Below the pieces are notes generated by a model. The model did no database searches and was not told the origin of the DNA. It worked only from the letters and a program-made list of their open reading frames with translations. A stretch of DNA of 64,000 nt from Desulfurococcales archaeon. GTDB taxonomy: Archaea; Thermoproteota; Thermoprotei_A; Sulfolobales; Ignisphaeraceae. The DNA lies in NCBI GenBank assembly GCA_028276605.1, contig JAPYWC010000001.1, forward strand, positions 1 through 64,000, written 5' to 3'. Positions 1 to 8,970 of this stretch are shown in pieces (the stretch's first letter is position 1; the number at the start of each line of letters is the position of its first letter). The translations under genes were made by a program, and so were the position numbers.

Positions 1-732
1 AGGCTAAGAGAGTGGTATAGTATTCATTTCCCAGAATTAGATGATTTATCAAAGGAACACGAAGAGTACATAAAGCTTGTTGCTGAGCTTGGATATAGAG
101 AGAACTTCACGCCTGAAAGCCTTAAAAAGCTTGGTATTGCTGAGGGTAGAGCAAAAAGAATAGCAGAGGCAGCAAAAAAGAGTATAGGCGCAGATTTATC
201 AGAAATGGACTTAGCCATGATACAAACTGTTGCCAGAATTTGGCTTGAGCTCTTTGAGTTAAGGCGTAAGCTAACAGAATACATAACACAAGTTATGAAA
301 GAGGTTGCACCAAACATAACAGCACTTGTTGGTCCTTTACTTGGCGCAAGACTTCTTAGCCTTGCAGGAAGCTTAGAGGAACTAGCAAAGCTTCCTGCAA
401 GTACAATACAAGTACTAGGAGCTGAGAAAGCATTATTCAGAGCATTAAGAACTGGAGGTAAGCCTCCAAAGCATGGTGTAATATTCCAGTTCCCAGAGAT
501 AAGGAAAGCACCTAAATGGCAGAGAGGAAAGATTGCAAGAGCTCTCGCAACGAAGCTTGCTATTGCAGCTAGAGTTGATTACTTCACAGGAAGGTATATA
601 GGTGATGAGCTGAGAAAGAAACTAATGGAAAGAATAGAGGAGATTAAGAAGCTTTATCCAAAGCCGCCAAAGAAAGAGGCCAAAGAAGCCAAGGCGGAAA
701 GACATAAACCTAAAAAGGAGGCTAAGAAATGA
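1..732 (+). CDS. nop5: Nop5 (Nop56/58-like), C/D box RNP core protein, 5'-truncated
   Basis: Nop5 bridges L7Ae-bound box C/D guide RNA and fibrillarin in the RNP that 2'-O-methylates rRNA and tRNA. The frame is open from base 1, reading [12 protein letters not shown], so the real start is left of the window and the first Met at 205 is internal. The C-terminal Nop domain is intact: [19 protein letters not shown], then the block around [14 protein letters not shown] and [19 protein letters not shown]. The protein ends in a Lys/Glu-rich tail typical of archaeal Nop5. Fibrillarin follows 21 nt downstream, the usual archaeal pair. Identification is firm; only the N-terminus is missing. Confidence 0.96.
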   Translation, partial: RLREWYSIHFPELDDLSKEHEEYIKLVAELGYRENFTPESLKKLGIAEGRAKRIAEAAKKSIGADLSEMDLAMIQTVARIWLELFELRRKLTEYITQVMKEVAPNITALVGPLLGARLLSLAGSLEELAKLPASTIQVLGAEKALFRALRTGGKPPKHGVIFQFPEIRKAPKWQRGKIARALATKLAIAARVDYFTGRYIGDELRKKLMERIEEIKKLYPKPPKKEAKEAKAERHKPKKEAKK

Positions 733-753
733 AGTGATTTAGAAAGAGTATGG

Positions 754-1479
754 TTGGGTGATTACGCCGTGTCATTCGTATCACCTGTAAATCTGTATGA
801 GCATCCAAAGTACAAGAATGTTTATGTAGTTGAGCTTGAAGATGGAAGTACAAGACTGGCAACAAAGAATCTAGTACCAGGTAAGAGAGTTTATGGAGAG
901 CACTTATTCAAATGGAAAGACGAAGAATATAGGGAATGGAATGCATATAGAAGCAAATTAGCGGCAGCACTTCTCAAAGGTCTAAAGGAGTTGCCCGTAG
1001 CAGAGGGACAGAAAATACTGTATCTAGGTGCAGGATCAGGAACAACAGTAAGTCATGTCTCTGACCTTATTGGACGTAAAGGCGTTGTATATGCGGTAGA
1101 ATTTGCACCAAGGGTGATGAGGGAGCTCATTGTTGTTGCAGATGATAGACCTAATGTGATACCGATACTGGAAGACGCTAGATTTCCATCAAGGTATAGA
1201 GTTATTGTAGAGATGGTTGACGGCATCTACGCTGATATTGCACAACCTGAGCAAGCAGGTATAGTTGCTGATAATGCAGATATGTTCTTGAAGGATGGCG
1301 GATGGCTTCTTCTAGCAATAAAAGCTAGGAGCATTGATGTTACAGCAGAGCCTAGTGAGGTGTACAAGAGAGAGATAGAGACTCTATCGAGAAGAGGCTT
1401 TGAAATCATTGATGTAGTACATTTAGAGCCATTCGATAAGGATCATGCAATGGTTTACGCAAGGTTCAGAAGAAAGTAG
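754..1479 (+). CDS. flpA: Fibrillarin-like rRNA/tRNA 2'-O-methyltransferase
   Basis: This is the catalytic subunit of the box C/D RNP and transfers methyl from SAM to ribose 2'-OH. The SAM-binding loop LYLGAGSGTTVSHVSD lies at about residues 89-104, and IYADIAQPEQ and IKARSIDVT are diagnostic fibrillarin blocks. At 241 aa it has the normal archaeal length. No ATG opens the frame: TTG at 754 is used here, and a GTG at 769 (SFVSPVNLYEH) is a possible alternative. It is co-directional with nop5 just upstream, matching their joint function. Confidence 0.96.
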   Translation: MGDYAVSFVSPVNLYEHPKYKNVYVVELEDGSTRLATKNLVPGKRVYGEHLFKWKDEEYREWNAYRSKLAAALLKGLKELPVAEGQKILYLGAGSGTTVSHVSDLIGRKGVVYAVEFAPRVMRELIVVADDRPNVIPILEDARFPSRYRVIVEMVDGIYADIAQPEQAGIVADNADMFLKDGGWLLLAIKARSIDVTAEPSEVYKREIETLSRRGFEIIDVVHLEPFDKDHAMVYARFRRK

Positions 1480-1560
1480 CTAAGATCAGGTTTCAAGTCA
1501 GATTATAGAATTAAAACATTTTTATTCTCACTGTATATATGAATTGTTGGATAATTCTCT

Positions 1561-2559
1561 ATGTTTCGCGATTTTCAACAAGAAGAAATAATTAACATAC
1601 TACAGAAGAGCAAGAATATGAGATTGGTGCATAACTTAAGGTATCCCCCTATAGAAAGAGCTGTGGATTATATCGTTGAACATTCAACTAGAGGAGAAAA
1701 GATATTCCTCAAGTTTGCCAAAGAAACATCAACCCGTAGCAAGATATATCAAGAGATGAAAATGTTGTCAGATACATTGAAAATAAATTCCCTCCTAATA
1801 ACAGACAAATTTAACAATCAAGAAGTAGTACAGGATGTTATCTATATTAGAAATAGGATTGGTATTGTGTCTAAAGAAACCTTTTTACGTTATCTAAACA
1901 ATGAGAAGATATTCGTATACGAATTCAATGGCACGTTCTACGTTAAGATAAACGGTAAAAAACTGAAGAAGCTGAGAGAGAGAAAAGGGCTTAGAATTCA
2001 TGAGCTGGCTAGGCTTGTAGGCATATCTGCTAAGACTATAAGGGAGTACGAGGAAGGTAATATGGATATGACAATTGAAAAAGCTTCAAGGTTCTTCGAC
2101 GTCTTAGGTAAGGACTTTGAGGATGTTATAGAGGAAATAGATATATCTAGCTTTCGAATTATTGGAAAGAGTAGAAAAGAATACGTAAGGGCTAAAAGCA
2201 TGGTCAAGAGAGCGACACGTGATGAAAGGCTTAAGATCGCTGAAAAGTTTAAGGAATTAGGTCTGGATGCATCACTTTATGATGCAATACCATCAGACGT
2301 TGTTTTAGTAAATAGGTCTGAGGAAGGCAAGAAATTCTTTATATCGTACATAAGTAAGAACATTCTGATGAATGAAGCAGAGATAAAATGCCGTGAGAAC
2401 TTCTCATTTGCAAAAGCACTTGATGCAGTACCGATAATAGTAGCCGACGATGAAGTGCCAAGGGATTTCCTAATAGAAGCTGAAAAATATGGCATTACCA
2501 GTAGGCTAACAGAGTTAAACTCCTTAGCAAAGGAAATTGTGAGCGAGCTTAGGAGATGA
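1561..2559 (+). CDS. Archaeal HTH (XRE-type) transcriptional regulator, COG1395-like
   Basis: The 332-aa protein has a Cro/C1-type helix-turn-helix in the middle (residues 134-183, KKLRERKGLRIHELARLVG followed by TIREYEEGN). It is flanked by an N-terminal domain resembling a nuclease/Holliday-resolvase fold (FLKFAKE..) and a C-terminal domain that I cannot name. This layout matches the conserved archaeal family of predicted regulators in COG1395. Its target is unknown. The THEP1 gene starts inside its stop codon (ATGA), so the two are translationally coupled. A T-rich TATA-like stretch lies near 1520-1527. Confidence 0.8.
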   Translation: MFRDFQQEEIINILQKSKNMRLVHNLRYPPIERAVDYIVEHSTRGEKIFLKFAKETSTRSKIYQEMKMLSDTLKINSLLITDKFNNQEVVQDVIYIRNRIGIVSKETFLRYLNNEKIFVYEFNGTFYVKINGKKLKKLRERKGLRIHELARLVGISAKTIREYEEGNMDMTIEKASRFFDVLGKDFEDVIEEIDISSFRIIGKSRKEYVRAKSMVKRATRDERLKIAEKFKELGLDASLYDAIPSDVVLVNRSEEGKKFFISYISKNILMNEAEIKCRENFSFAKALDAVPIIVADDEVPRDFLIEAEKYGITSRLTELNSLAKEIVSELRR

Positions 2560-3143
2560 AAATGATTTCGCTTGCCATAACTGGAGAGCCTGGAGTAGGC
2601 AAGACAACACTTTTAATGAGGCTACTTAATATAATAAGATCCGAAGGAATTCATGTGTACGGCTTTTTCTGTCCTGAAGTTCGTGAGGAAGGAAAAAGGA
2701 TAGGGTTCAAGATCATAGATATTGCAACAGGCACTGAAGGATGGCTTGCACTTATTCCAGAAAAAGCACGCTCATTGGGTTACGATATACGCATGTACAG
2801 AAAGTTTGTTGGACGTTATATAGTGATCGAGGATGAGGTAGAAAGAATCGGTGTCGCAGCATTAAGCAACGTTAAGGACGGGTTTTTGATTATAGACGAA
2901 ATAGGACCTATGGAATTAGCCGTTGAAAAATTAAGAAAGGCGATAATTCATGCTCTTGCATCAGCTTCGAACTTTATTGTTGTTGTACACAGAAACATGA
3001 AGGATTCTGAAATACTTAAAATATTAAGGGAGAAAAATACACAATGGGTGATCGTAACAAGGGAAAACAGAGATAACTTGTATCACGAACTCGTATCTAG
3101 GGTGAGAAATGAGATTCTTACCTTAAAACAGCTAAATACGTAA
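2556..3143 (+). CDS. THEP1-family nucleoside-triphosphatase
   Basis: THEP1 proteins are small P-loop NTPases that hydrolyse ATP and GTP; their biological role is unclear. The Walker A loop GEPGVGKTT is at residues 8-16 and the Walker B region FLIIDEIGPMEL near 108-119. The family-specific block VYGFFCPEVREEGKRIGFKI follows the P-loop. Its 195 aa is the usual length. It overlaps the upstream regulator by 4 nt; an ATG six bases further in is also possible. Confidence 0.92.
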   Translation: MKMISLAITGEPGVGKTTLLMRLLNIIRSEGIHVYGFFCPEVREEGKRIGFKIIDIATGTEGWLALIPEKARSLGYDIRMYRKFVGRYIVIEDEVERIGVAALSNVKDGFLIIDEIGPMELAVEKLRKAIIHALASASNFIVVVHRNMKDSEILKILREKNTQWVIVTRENRDNLYHELVSRVRNEILTLKQLNT

Positions 3144-3245
3144 ACCTTGCAAGACCCGTAGTAGTCTAGCAGAATCGTATTACTTGTTGCTTAAATCTAT
3201 ATCAGCGCGGCTTTAATACAGCTTGTATGCCTGGGTATTTCACAG

Positions 3246-4472
3246 ATGTTTGATAAAGCATGTCCAGAAAACTTTGAACTTCGTATTGAAGGGTTAGCTC
3301 TCTTTTGCGCACCTAAGGAAGAACTGTTTAAAAGACCTAACGGCGTTTATGAGCCAGCATATGCTCCAGTATTCTATAATCCTGCAATGATCGAGAATAG
3401 AGATATAACCATGGCTGTTTTGAAGAATGAATTACCTCGTCGCAAAGGTGTGTTTGTGTTCGTAGATCCTATGGCGGCGACAGGTGTTAGAAGCATACGA
3501 TTTGCATTAGAGGTTCTGGCAGGAGTAGACAAAGAAGTAGAGATATTTATGGGCGATATCTCAGATGAGGCAGTAAAGCTGATAACGCATAACATTAAGG
3601 TTAGCAATATAGATTCTTTAAGTAACGTTAATGTGCATGTAAACCTAATGGATGCAAATGAGCTTTTATATCATTTAAGAAGACAGAAACTCGACATAGA
3701 CTATATCGACATAGATCCTTTTGGTAGTCCAGCTCCATTCCTTCACTCAGCGCTTTCCACAATAAGAGATGGTGGTGTTGTCGGCATAACAGCTACCGAT
3801 ACAGCAGTTCTTGAAGGTAAATACCCTGCAACATTGTATAGGAGATATGGTGTGAAGGGAGTAAAAAGCATTGTATCAAAAGACGTTGCCATAAGAGCCT
3901 TACTAGCATACACTATGAGGACTGCATCCATTTTCGACAATTTTATCTATCCAATTCTATCATACTATACAAAGCACTATGTTAGAATCTTTGTTAAGGT
4001 GTACAAAAGCGCAACTAAGGCCAATGAATACTTAAAAAAATGCTTGGGCACAATGATGGTTTGTAATCGTTGTGGGTTCAACTTCCTTGTGCCAGAGGAG
4101 ACTGAAGCAAGGGACGTAATGTGCCCTATATGTGGTGGGACAATGGTTGGCATCAAACCCTTATGGATCTGCAACCTATTTGACTCTGAATATGTAAGGA
4201 AAACGTATGAACTAGCTAAAGAAATGCCTTGGCTACTCAGATCATCATTAAATATCTTGAATAAGCTTAGCAATGCAACTCCTTTTGGTTCAACGCTTCG
4301 AGTAACATACATTGCGAGAGCTCTTAATGTAAAACCACCACCAATAAAAAGGGTAATTGAATGCATTAGGAATAAAGGATTCAAAGCGTCTGAAAGTTTG
4401 CTTTATCCTGATGCGTTATTTACAAATGCTACTGCAGACGATATAGTTACGTGTATAAAGAATTTAGAATAG
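3246..4472 (+). CDS. trm1: tRNA (guanine26-N2)-dimethyltransferase Trm1
   Basis: Trm1 makes m2,2G26 in tRNA using SAM. The sequence has the motif I region VDPMAATGVRSIRFALE (about residues 73-89) and the catalytic DPFGSP signature at 157-162. A zinc-binding set C273, C276, C293, C296 (CNRCG...CPICGG) sits in the C-terminal half. At 408 aa it is slightly longer than euryarchaeal homologues. It stands alone with its own upstream gap, apparently as a single-gene unit. Confidence 0.96.
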   Translation: MFDKACPENFELRIEGLALFCAPKEELFKRPNGVYEPAYAPVFYNPAMIENRDITMAVLKNELPRRKGVFVFVDPMAATGVRSIRFALEVLAGVDKEVEIFMGDISDEAVKLITHNIKVSNIDSLSNVNVHVNLMDANELLYHLRRQKLDIDYIDIDPFGSPAPFLHSALSTIRDGGVVGITATDTAVLEGKYPATLYRRYGVKGVKSIVSKDVAIRALLAYTMRTASIFDNFIYPILSYYTKHYVRIFVKVYKSATKANEYLKKCLGTMMVCNRCGFNFLVPEETEARDVMCPICGGTMVGIKPLWICNLFDSEYVRKTYELAKEMPWLLRSSLNILNKLSNATPFGSTLRVTYIARALNVKPPPIKRVIECIRNKGFKASESLLYPDALFTNATADDIVTCIKNLE

Positions 4473-5101
4473 TAGAATGGGAAGTTAAGCTATCTATTAC
4501 ATTGTGTACTTAAATACACTATACATTTGGGGTTTCGCATTGTAAACGATAGCTAGTACAAATAATAATTTAATTTATTTGAAAAGCTAATCCTCAGCTA
4601 AACGAAGCTAGCATTTAGGGGGAGGAGAAAACAAATAGTATAGGGTCTAGATTGCGATTACAATGTTTCTGTTAATGGCATTCAATGACTCCTAAAAAAT
4701 ATCTACATTTATTAACTAAAGCCTTCTTTTACGTTAGAATTATAATTGCTTTGATTCCGCACTTCATGGGTTTAACCATCGCAGTCTCTCTATCAGCCTC
4801 CTTAATCTATCTCATATTTTCTTCTTTTAGTTCTTTGCATTATTTTACAATATTTAATGGTGCTTCGTTTGTTGCTAAGAATAATGGTGCTCTTCTAAAC
4901 CAAGAAATATTTGTATTCTTGGATTTCTGAAGCTCTATGTGCATTAATGCGGTTTCATTTTATGAATATTTTCATAGAGTCTCAAAATCGCGAGAAGCTC
5001 CTTAATTAACGGTAAAGCTGAATGGGAAAAGAGGGAATCAAATAGAGATTGAAATTACTTGAGTCTAGTTAATTATTGAATTCAATAGCAATAAGTTTGC
5101 T
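4473..5101. other. 629-bp gap without a confident gene
   Basis: This is one of the largest gaps in a very compact window. It contains an 81-codon hydrophobic frame at 4685-4930 (+) with one or two potential membrane segments, but no ribosome binding site or TATA box is evident before its ATG and I recognise no homologue. No tRNA-like structure, CRISPR repeat or clear C/D or H/ACA motif is visible. A purine-rich run (ggggaggagaaaac) sits near 4618-4632. It separates trm1 (+) from the convergent TFE-beta gene (-). Confidence 0.5.
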
Positions 5102-5563
5102 TTATGATTTTGTTTCTAATCTCTGGACTTGAGAAAGTAGATATTTGGTAAGTATTGTGCACTTGGTTGGCGTATAGGTGTTACTTGATCCACAAAGGTT
5201 AAGGTATTCACATGTAATGCAGGGAATTCCAAGCAAATTGTTTAAGGTTGTAGTTAAGGTTGATGCAGTACTAACACTTCTATCGGTTTTAGGTTTCTCT
5301 TCAATTGTAATTGCTTGCAGTAAGTATGACATTTTATCGCCATTAGGAACCTTCACCCTCTTTACAAGATTCTTTTCTATTAAGCTCTTGACTATATGTT
5401 GCAGTTCTCTAGGTTTTACCCCTTTCAACTCTGGGAATTCTTTTAATTTTTTCTGAAGTACTCCTCCATGAGCTTCAGTCTCTCTTTTTATAATTGCGTA
5501 AACAATGCTTTCAAGATCGTTACTGGCGACGATGGCTATAATCACCTCACTCTTTATACTCAA
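5102..5563 (-). CDS. Transcription factor TFE-beta (hRPC39/RPC34-like, Fe-S)
   Basis: TFE-beta pairs with TFE-alpha to form the archaeal TFIIE-like factor that helps RNA polymerase open promoters. The N-terminal about 90 residues fit a winged helix (GVLQKKLKEFPELKGVKP, then HIVKSLIEKNLVKRVKV). The C-terminus carries four cysteines C115, C118, C124 and C135 with the spacing expected of the 4Fe-4S cluster described for crenarchaeal TFE-beta. At 153 aa it is short because only one winged helix is present. TFB lies on the same strand just upstream, so two basal factors are clustered. Confidence 0.85.
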   Translation of the reverse strand: MSIKSEVIIAIVASNDLESIVYAIIKRETEAHGGVLQKKLKEFPELKGVKPRELQHIVKSLIEKNLVKRVKVPNGDKMSYLLQAITIEEKPKTDRSVSTASTLTTTLNNLLGIPCITCEYLNLCGSSNTYTPTKCTILTKYLLSQVQRLETKS

Positions 5564-5720
5564 TGTAGTGTAAAGCGTTGAGGCTAATAAATCCTTCTGC
5601 TAGTGGGCGATCATAAAACGTGGCTACACTATCTAAATTTAGAGAATTTATAGTCTAACTTATTTTGAGGAGGTGTTAGATATAGATAAGCAAGAATTCT
5701 AGATCTAGAGTCAAATTGAT

Positions 5721-6575
5721 TTAAAGGTATACCGTGATCGTCAATTTATTTACTATATCTCTGTACCTATTTCTTATAGTGACTTCAGTAACGTTAGCCG
5801 CTTCTGCTACTTGTTTCTGTGTTCTCTTTTCATCTGCTAAGATGGATGCTATGTATATACTTGCCGCAGCTATGCCTGCCGGATCTTTCCCTTCTGTTAG
5901 CCCCTCTCTTTTTAAGACATCAATTATTTTTGCAGCTATAGCAAACACCTTTTGTGAAACACCTAAGTTATTAACTATTGATGGTAAGAATTTCCGAGGA
6001 TCTACATACGCCTTGAGCTCGCCTAAATTAACCTTGAAATACACTTCTGACATAAATTTCCAGTACTCTTCCTCACTTATGTCAAAGCGTGTGATCAGCT
6101 CCTTAACTCTTATAGGTATGTTGTGTTTTCTAGCAGCAAGAACTATTGATGTTAGTGCGAGAATCTTTAACTTGTCTGATCTGGGCTGCAAAGTTGCGAA
6201 AATTTTTTTCAGAATTGTTGCGGCGGTCTCAATAGCTTGAGATGGTAGATTCAGCAAAGCTGCCATGTGATTTAACTGCGATAAGGCATCAACAATTTTT
6301 TTGCTGGTCTTCCCCTCCACTCTTATTTTCCTTTGTAGTATTGCAAGCCTCTTACTCTTATAGCTATTAATAGAGGTGTCAATATCTGTTGCGAGACCAG
6401 CGTCATGAACCCTCTGAGTTATGGTGCTTGTTCTAGCTCTTTCCATGTATTCTTCAGGGGTATATGCACGCCATTCAGGCCCAACATCAATATTCATCTC
6501 TTCTATAATCTCGCCAGTATCGGCACAGATAATCGTTCCTCTTTCTGGATCAAACACTATATTAATGCATTGCAT
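5721..6575 (-). CDS. tfb: Transcription initiation factor TFB with a degenerate zinc ribbon
   Basis: TFB recruits RNA polymerase to the TBP-TATA complex. The B-reader/linker block (GPEWRAYTPEEYMERARTS, ITQRVHDAGLATDID) and both cyclin-fold repeats are intact, including the C-terminal helix-turn-helix that reads the BRE (QKQVAEAANVTEVTIRNRYR). Odd: the N-terminal ribbon keeps only C3 and C17; the position of the fourth ligand is T20 (CADTGE) and the first cysteine is absent. An in-frame upstream extension reaches a stop without supplying a CxxC. The start overlaps the gar1 stop by one base. It is the only TFB in the window. Confidence 0.93.
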   Translation of the reverse strand: MQCINIVFDPERGTIICADTGEIIEEMNIDVGPEWRAYTPEEYMERARTSTITQRVHDAGLATDIDTSINSYKSKRLAILQRKIRVEGKTSKKIVDALSQLNHMAALLNLPSQAIETAATILKKIFATLQPRSDKLKILALTSIVLAARKHNIPIRVKELITRFDISEEEYWKFMSEVYFKVNLGELKAYVDPRKFLPSIVNNLGVSQKVFAIAAKIIDVLKREGLTEGKDPAGIAAASIYIASILADEKRTQKQVAEAANVTEVTIRNRYRDIVNKLTITVYL

Positions 6576-6859
6576 TAGCTTCGACCCCTCTTTGTGGTAC
6601 CTTTCTTTATTTTTAAGATCCTATAGAATAGAAACATTGATGGCTTGATAAATGATACAACTGAAGGTTTTAAGGGTCTTACTATCGCGTAGGGTTGTGT
6701 CACAGGACCTATGATGTCTACAAGCCTTCCTACAACTTCGTTATTTGCATCAACAACTTCAGCACCGAGCGGAGGTAAATCATCCGCCTTTACTAATTTG
6801 ACTACTATATACTTTGATTTTGTGATATGAAGTACTGAACCTAAGGGTCGTAAGGGCAA
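6575..6859 (-). CDS. gar1: H/ACA RNP subunit Gar1
   Basis: Gar1 binds Cbf5 and helps substrate turnover in the pseudouridylation RNP. The 94-aa sequence has the small beta-barrel signature LPPLGAEVVDANNEVVGRLV followed by DIIGPVTQPYAIVRP. It is immediately followed by tfb with a 1-nt TAATG overlap, the gar1-tfb order commonly seen in archaea, so the two are probably co-transcribed. Cbf5 and Nop10, its partners, are also in this window. Confidence 0.93.
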   Translation of the reverse strand: MPLRPLGSVLHITKSKYIVVKLVKADDLPPLGAEVVDANNEVVGRLVDIIGPVTQPYAIVRPLKPSVVSFIKPSMFLFYRILKIKKGTTKRGRS

Positions 6860-7082
6860 TCAAAACACCGCTTTTAAGTATTACTATAATCACGCTTTAT
6901 AAATTACTAATCCAGTATTACCACAAACACTTTTTTGTGTAATTTGTGTAAGGCGAATCATTAACTTATTCTAAAGTAATTGAATCTCAAGTTATCACCG
7001 CTTAAAAGTGAATACTTTGCCTTGAGCTTAATACGGTATGAATAGGCTTAAATGAAAAGCAAATATTATTTAGTAACTCTAT

Positions 7083-7376
7083 TTAAATTATATTAATTTT
7101 TCGTTTCCTAATAACGATTTCCGCAAGTTGCTTGATTAGCAGATTTTTCTTTATTGTCGTATATGCTATAATAAGTCCTCCGCCTCGGTACCAAACTCGA
7201 GGATATTTTTTTGTAGGTACGGCTTCACATTTTATTTGAAGTTCGTTGCATGCTTCAATAAATTCTTCAATCTTCGGGTTTTCTATGCATAGTTTCTTCG
7301 GAACCCTTCTACCTAATCTTCTTGGTAATGCGCAATCAAAATAATGTATCCAAAGTCTTTTACTACTCAATGTCAA
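7083..7376 (-). CDS. srp19: Signal recognition particle 19 kDa protein
   Basis: SRP19 binds the tips of helices 6 and 8 of SRP RNA and primes SRP54 binding. The family blocks are visible: WIHYFDCALPRRLGRRVPKK at residues 10-29, and AVPTKKYPRVWYRGGGLII in the second half. It is 97 aa, normal for archaea. It lies downstream of eS8 in the same orientation with a gap of about 100 nt, and may share its transcript. Confidence 0.94.
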   Translation of the reverse strand: MTLSSKRLWIHYFDCALPRRLGRRVPKKLCIENPKIEEFIEACNELQIKCEAVPTKKYPRVWYRGGGLIIAYTTIKKNLLIKQLAEIVIRKRKINII

Positions 7377-7477
7377 TAACCCTACCCTAAGATTATCATG
7401 TCAATGAAGAAATAGTGTAATAGGGTTTAGTCTTAGTTAAATCAAGTAAATAATTCAATAGATATAGTGATATTATT

Positions 7478-7885
7478 CTATCGACCTGTACTTTGCTTTA
7501 CTTCTTCAATTAGTATCGCATTTATAACGCCGTCTTGGGAAGGTCTTGAAACAACTTTTGCCTTTCCTAACTCTGTTAGTATAATAGCTCCCTTTACTAT
7601 AATACCTCGTCTGGCTAATTCTCTGTTTGCAGGGGTTTCAACAACGCTTATTATTCGTGTTTTTGACCACTGCTTTGTTTTAGGATTATATACATTTGCG
7701 TATGCAGCATATTTTAATCGTACCTTTACATTTCCTCCAAAGACCCTATCAATTACCCTATAATCCTTTTCAGCAACCTTGGTTTCTGTTGGGTAACCTC
7801 CCATCTCATATTTTCGAGGTTTTCTATGCGGTCTTTTTTTACCGCCGGTTATTTTCTTCAGGTCATTACCTTGGTAAACACCCAT
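7478..7885 (-). CDS. rps8e: Ribosomal protein eS8
   Basis: This small-subunit protein shows the eS8 N-terminus GVYQGNDLKKITGGKKRPHR with the GGKK basic turn, then KYEMGGYPTET and ANRELARRGIIVKGAIILTE. Its length of 135 aa matches archaeal eS8. It is the first gene of a minus-strand group running toward srp19. Confidence 0.97.
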   Translation of the reverse strand: MGVYQGNDLKKITGGKKRPHRKPRKYEMGGYPTETKVAEKDYRVIDRVFGGNVKVRLKYAAYANVYNPKTKQWSKTRIISVVETPANRELARRGIIVKGAIILTELGKAKVVSRPSQDGVINAILIEEVKQSTGR

Positions 7886-7972
7886 GTAATTTTATCACCT
7901 GTTTAATTAAGTTAATGTTGTGTCGTTATACGTTAGTATGTGGTACAATTACTTTACTTTAATTGTTTCAAT

Positions 7973-7980
7973 TTATAAGC
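7973..7980 (+). promoter_or_regulatory. TATA box for the cis-prenyltransferase gene
   Basis: The sequence tttataag sits about 100 bp before the uppS start codon. Transcription would begin near 8005, leaving a leader of roughly 75 nt that contains the palindrome at 8039-8056. Assigned by consensus only. Confidence 0.45.
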
Positions 7981-8038
7981 TTTAAGTGATGATGCAACAG
8001 AGTATTACATCATGTCTACTTTAGTACGCCAGATAATA

Positions 8039-8056
8039 CTACTGCTATAGCAGTAG
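8039..8056. repeat. 18-bp perfect palindrome in the uppS leader
   Basis: The bases ctactgctatagcagtag equal their own reverse complement. In RNA they form a 7-bp stem with a UAUA loop, ending 25 nt before the uppS start. It could be an operator for a dimeric regulator or an RNA hairpin; nothing in the sequence decides which. Confidence 0.5.
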
Positions 8057-8081
8057 CAGAGTTAATGAATGAAAAAGTCTG

Positions 8082-8954
8082 ATGTCGGGATGTCTTATGA
8101 CTTTTAAGCGATTTGTAGATTCTGTTGTGGATAAGATCATAGATTTCTTGCTTAACGATCGTATGCAGAAGCTTCTTCAGCCATTTACAGACTTTCTATA
8201 CAATCTCTATGAACGTTACTTGTATAGACAAATAGTAAAAGGTCCTATACCACAGCATATAGCTATAATACCTGATGGTAATAGGCGATGGGCTCGAAAG
8301 CATGGCCTTGACCCTAAAGAGGGGCACAGGCATGGATATGAGAAACTGAAGGAAGTACTTCCTATCCTATATGATCTAGGGGTAAAGGTTGTAACTATCT
8401 ATGCGATGTCTCATGAAAACTGTCTTTTTAGAAGTGAAGAAGAGAAGGAGAATCTCTTCAACTTAATAAGAAAGGGTTTGGAGGAGTTAATGAGTGAAGG
8501 AATTATTGACAAGTATAAGGTTAGGATCAGGATTATAGGCAAATTAGAGTTGGTAAGGAAGGATGTGGTTGAATTAGCTAAGAAAGTAGAGCAACTGTCA
8601 GCGAAATATAATGATAGGGTGCTTAATATAGCTCTATGCTATGGAGGTAGGCAGGAGATAGTTGAGGCAATAAAATCTATTGTTAAAGACGTTCTACAAG
8701 GTAGGATAAAAATAGAGGATATATCAGAAGAACTAGTATCCAAATATGTTTCCACATCTCATTTGGGTGAATTAGCAGAGCCCGATTTGGTTATTAGGAC
8801 CTCTGGAGAAATGAGGATAAGTAATTTTCTTCTTTGGCAGATAGCGTACAGCGAACTATTCTTTTGTGATGTATACTGGCCAGATTTTAGAAAAATAGAT
8901 TTGTATAGAGCTATACGATCTTACCAAAACAGAGAGAGAAGATTTGGAAGGTAA
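8082..8954 (+). CDS. uppS: cis-Prenyltransferase (polyprenyl diphosphate synthase)
   Basis: This enzyme condenses isopentenyl diphosphate units onto an allylic primer to give long polyprenyl diphosphate, the lipid carrier for N-glycosylation. The signature IAIIPDGNRRWARKHGL contains the catalytic Asp65, and the C-terminal IRTSGEMRISNFLLWQ and ELFF..WPDF blocks complete the active site. An N-terminal extension of about 50 amphipathic residues precedes the domain, giving 290 aa. A second in-frame ATG at 8097 is a possible start. Confidence 0.95.
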   Translation: MSGCLMTFKRFVDSVVDKIIDFLLNDRMQKLLQPFTDFLYNLYERYLYRQIVKGPIPQHIAIIPDGNRRWARKHGLDPKEGHRHGYEKLKEVLPILYDLGVKVVTIYAMSHENCLFRSEEEKENLFNLIRKGLEELMSEGIIDKYKVRIRIIGKLELVRKDVVELAKKVEQLSAKYNDRVLNIALCYGGRQEIVEAIKSIVKDVLQGRIKIEDISEELVSKYVSTSHLGELAEPDLVIRTSGEMRISNFLLWQIAYSELFFCDVYWPDFRKIDLYRAIRSYQNRERRFGR

Positions 8955-8970
8955 TTTAAAGAACCTTCAT

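Noticed and set aside
1998..2207. Minus-strand frames inside plus-strand genes (for example 1998-2207, 20003-20233 and 36815-37288)
   Set aside because: They lie in the shadow of clearly recognised genes and have no start signals or conserved motifs.
4685..4930. 81-codon hydrophobic frame
   Set aside because: No ribosome binding site, promoter or homologue is visible, and the AT-rich sequence easily gives such frames; kept only as a remark in the gap entry.
7985..8078. C/D box RNA: GTGATGA at 7985 with CTGA near 8075
   Set aside because: Box distance of about 85 nt is too long for an archaeal C/D sRNA and no internal boxes fit; the region is the uppS leader with a palindrome.
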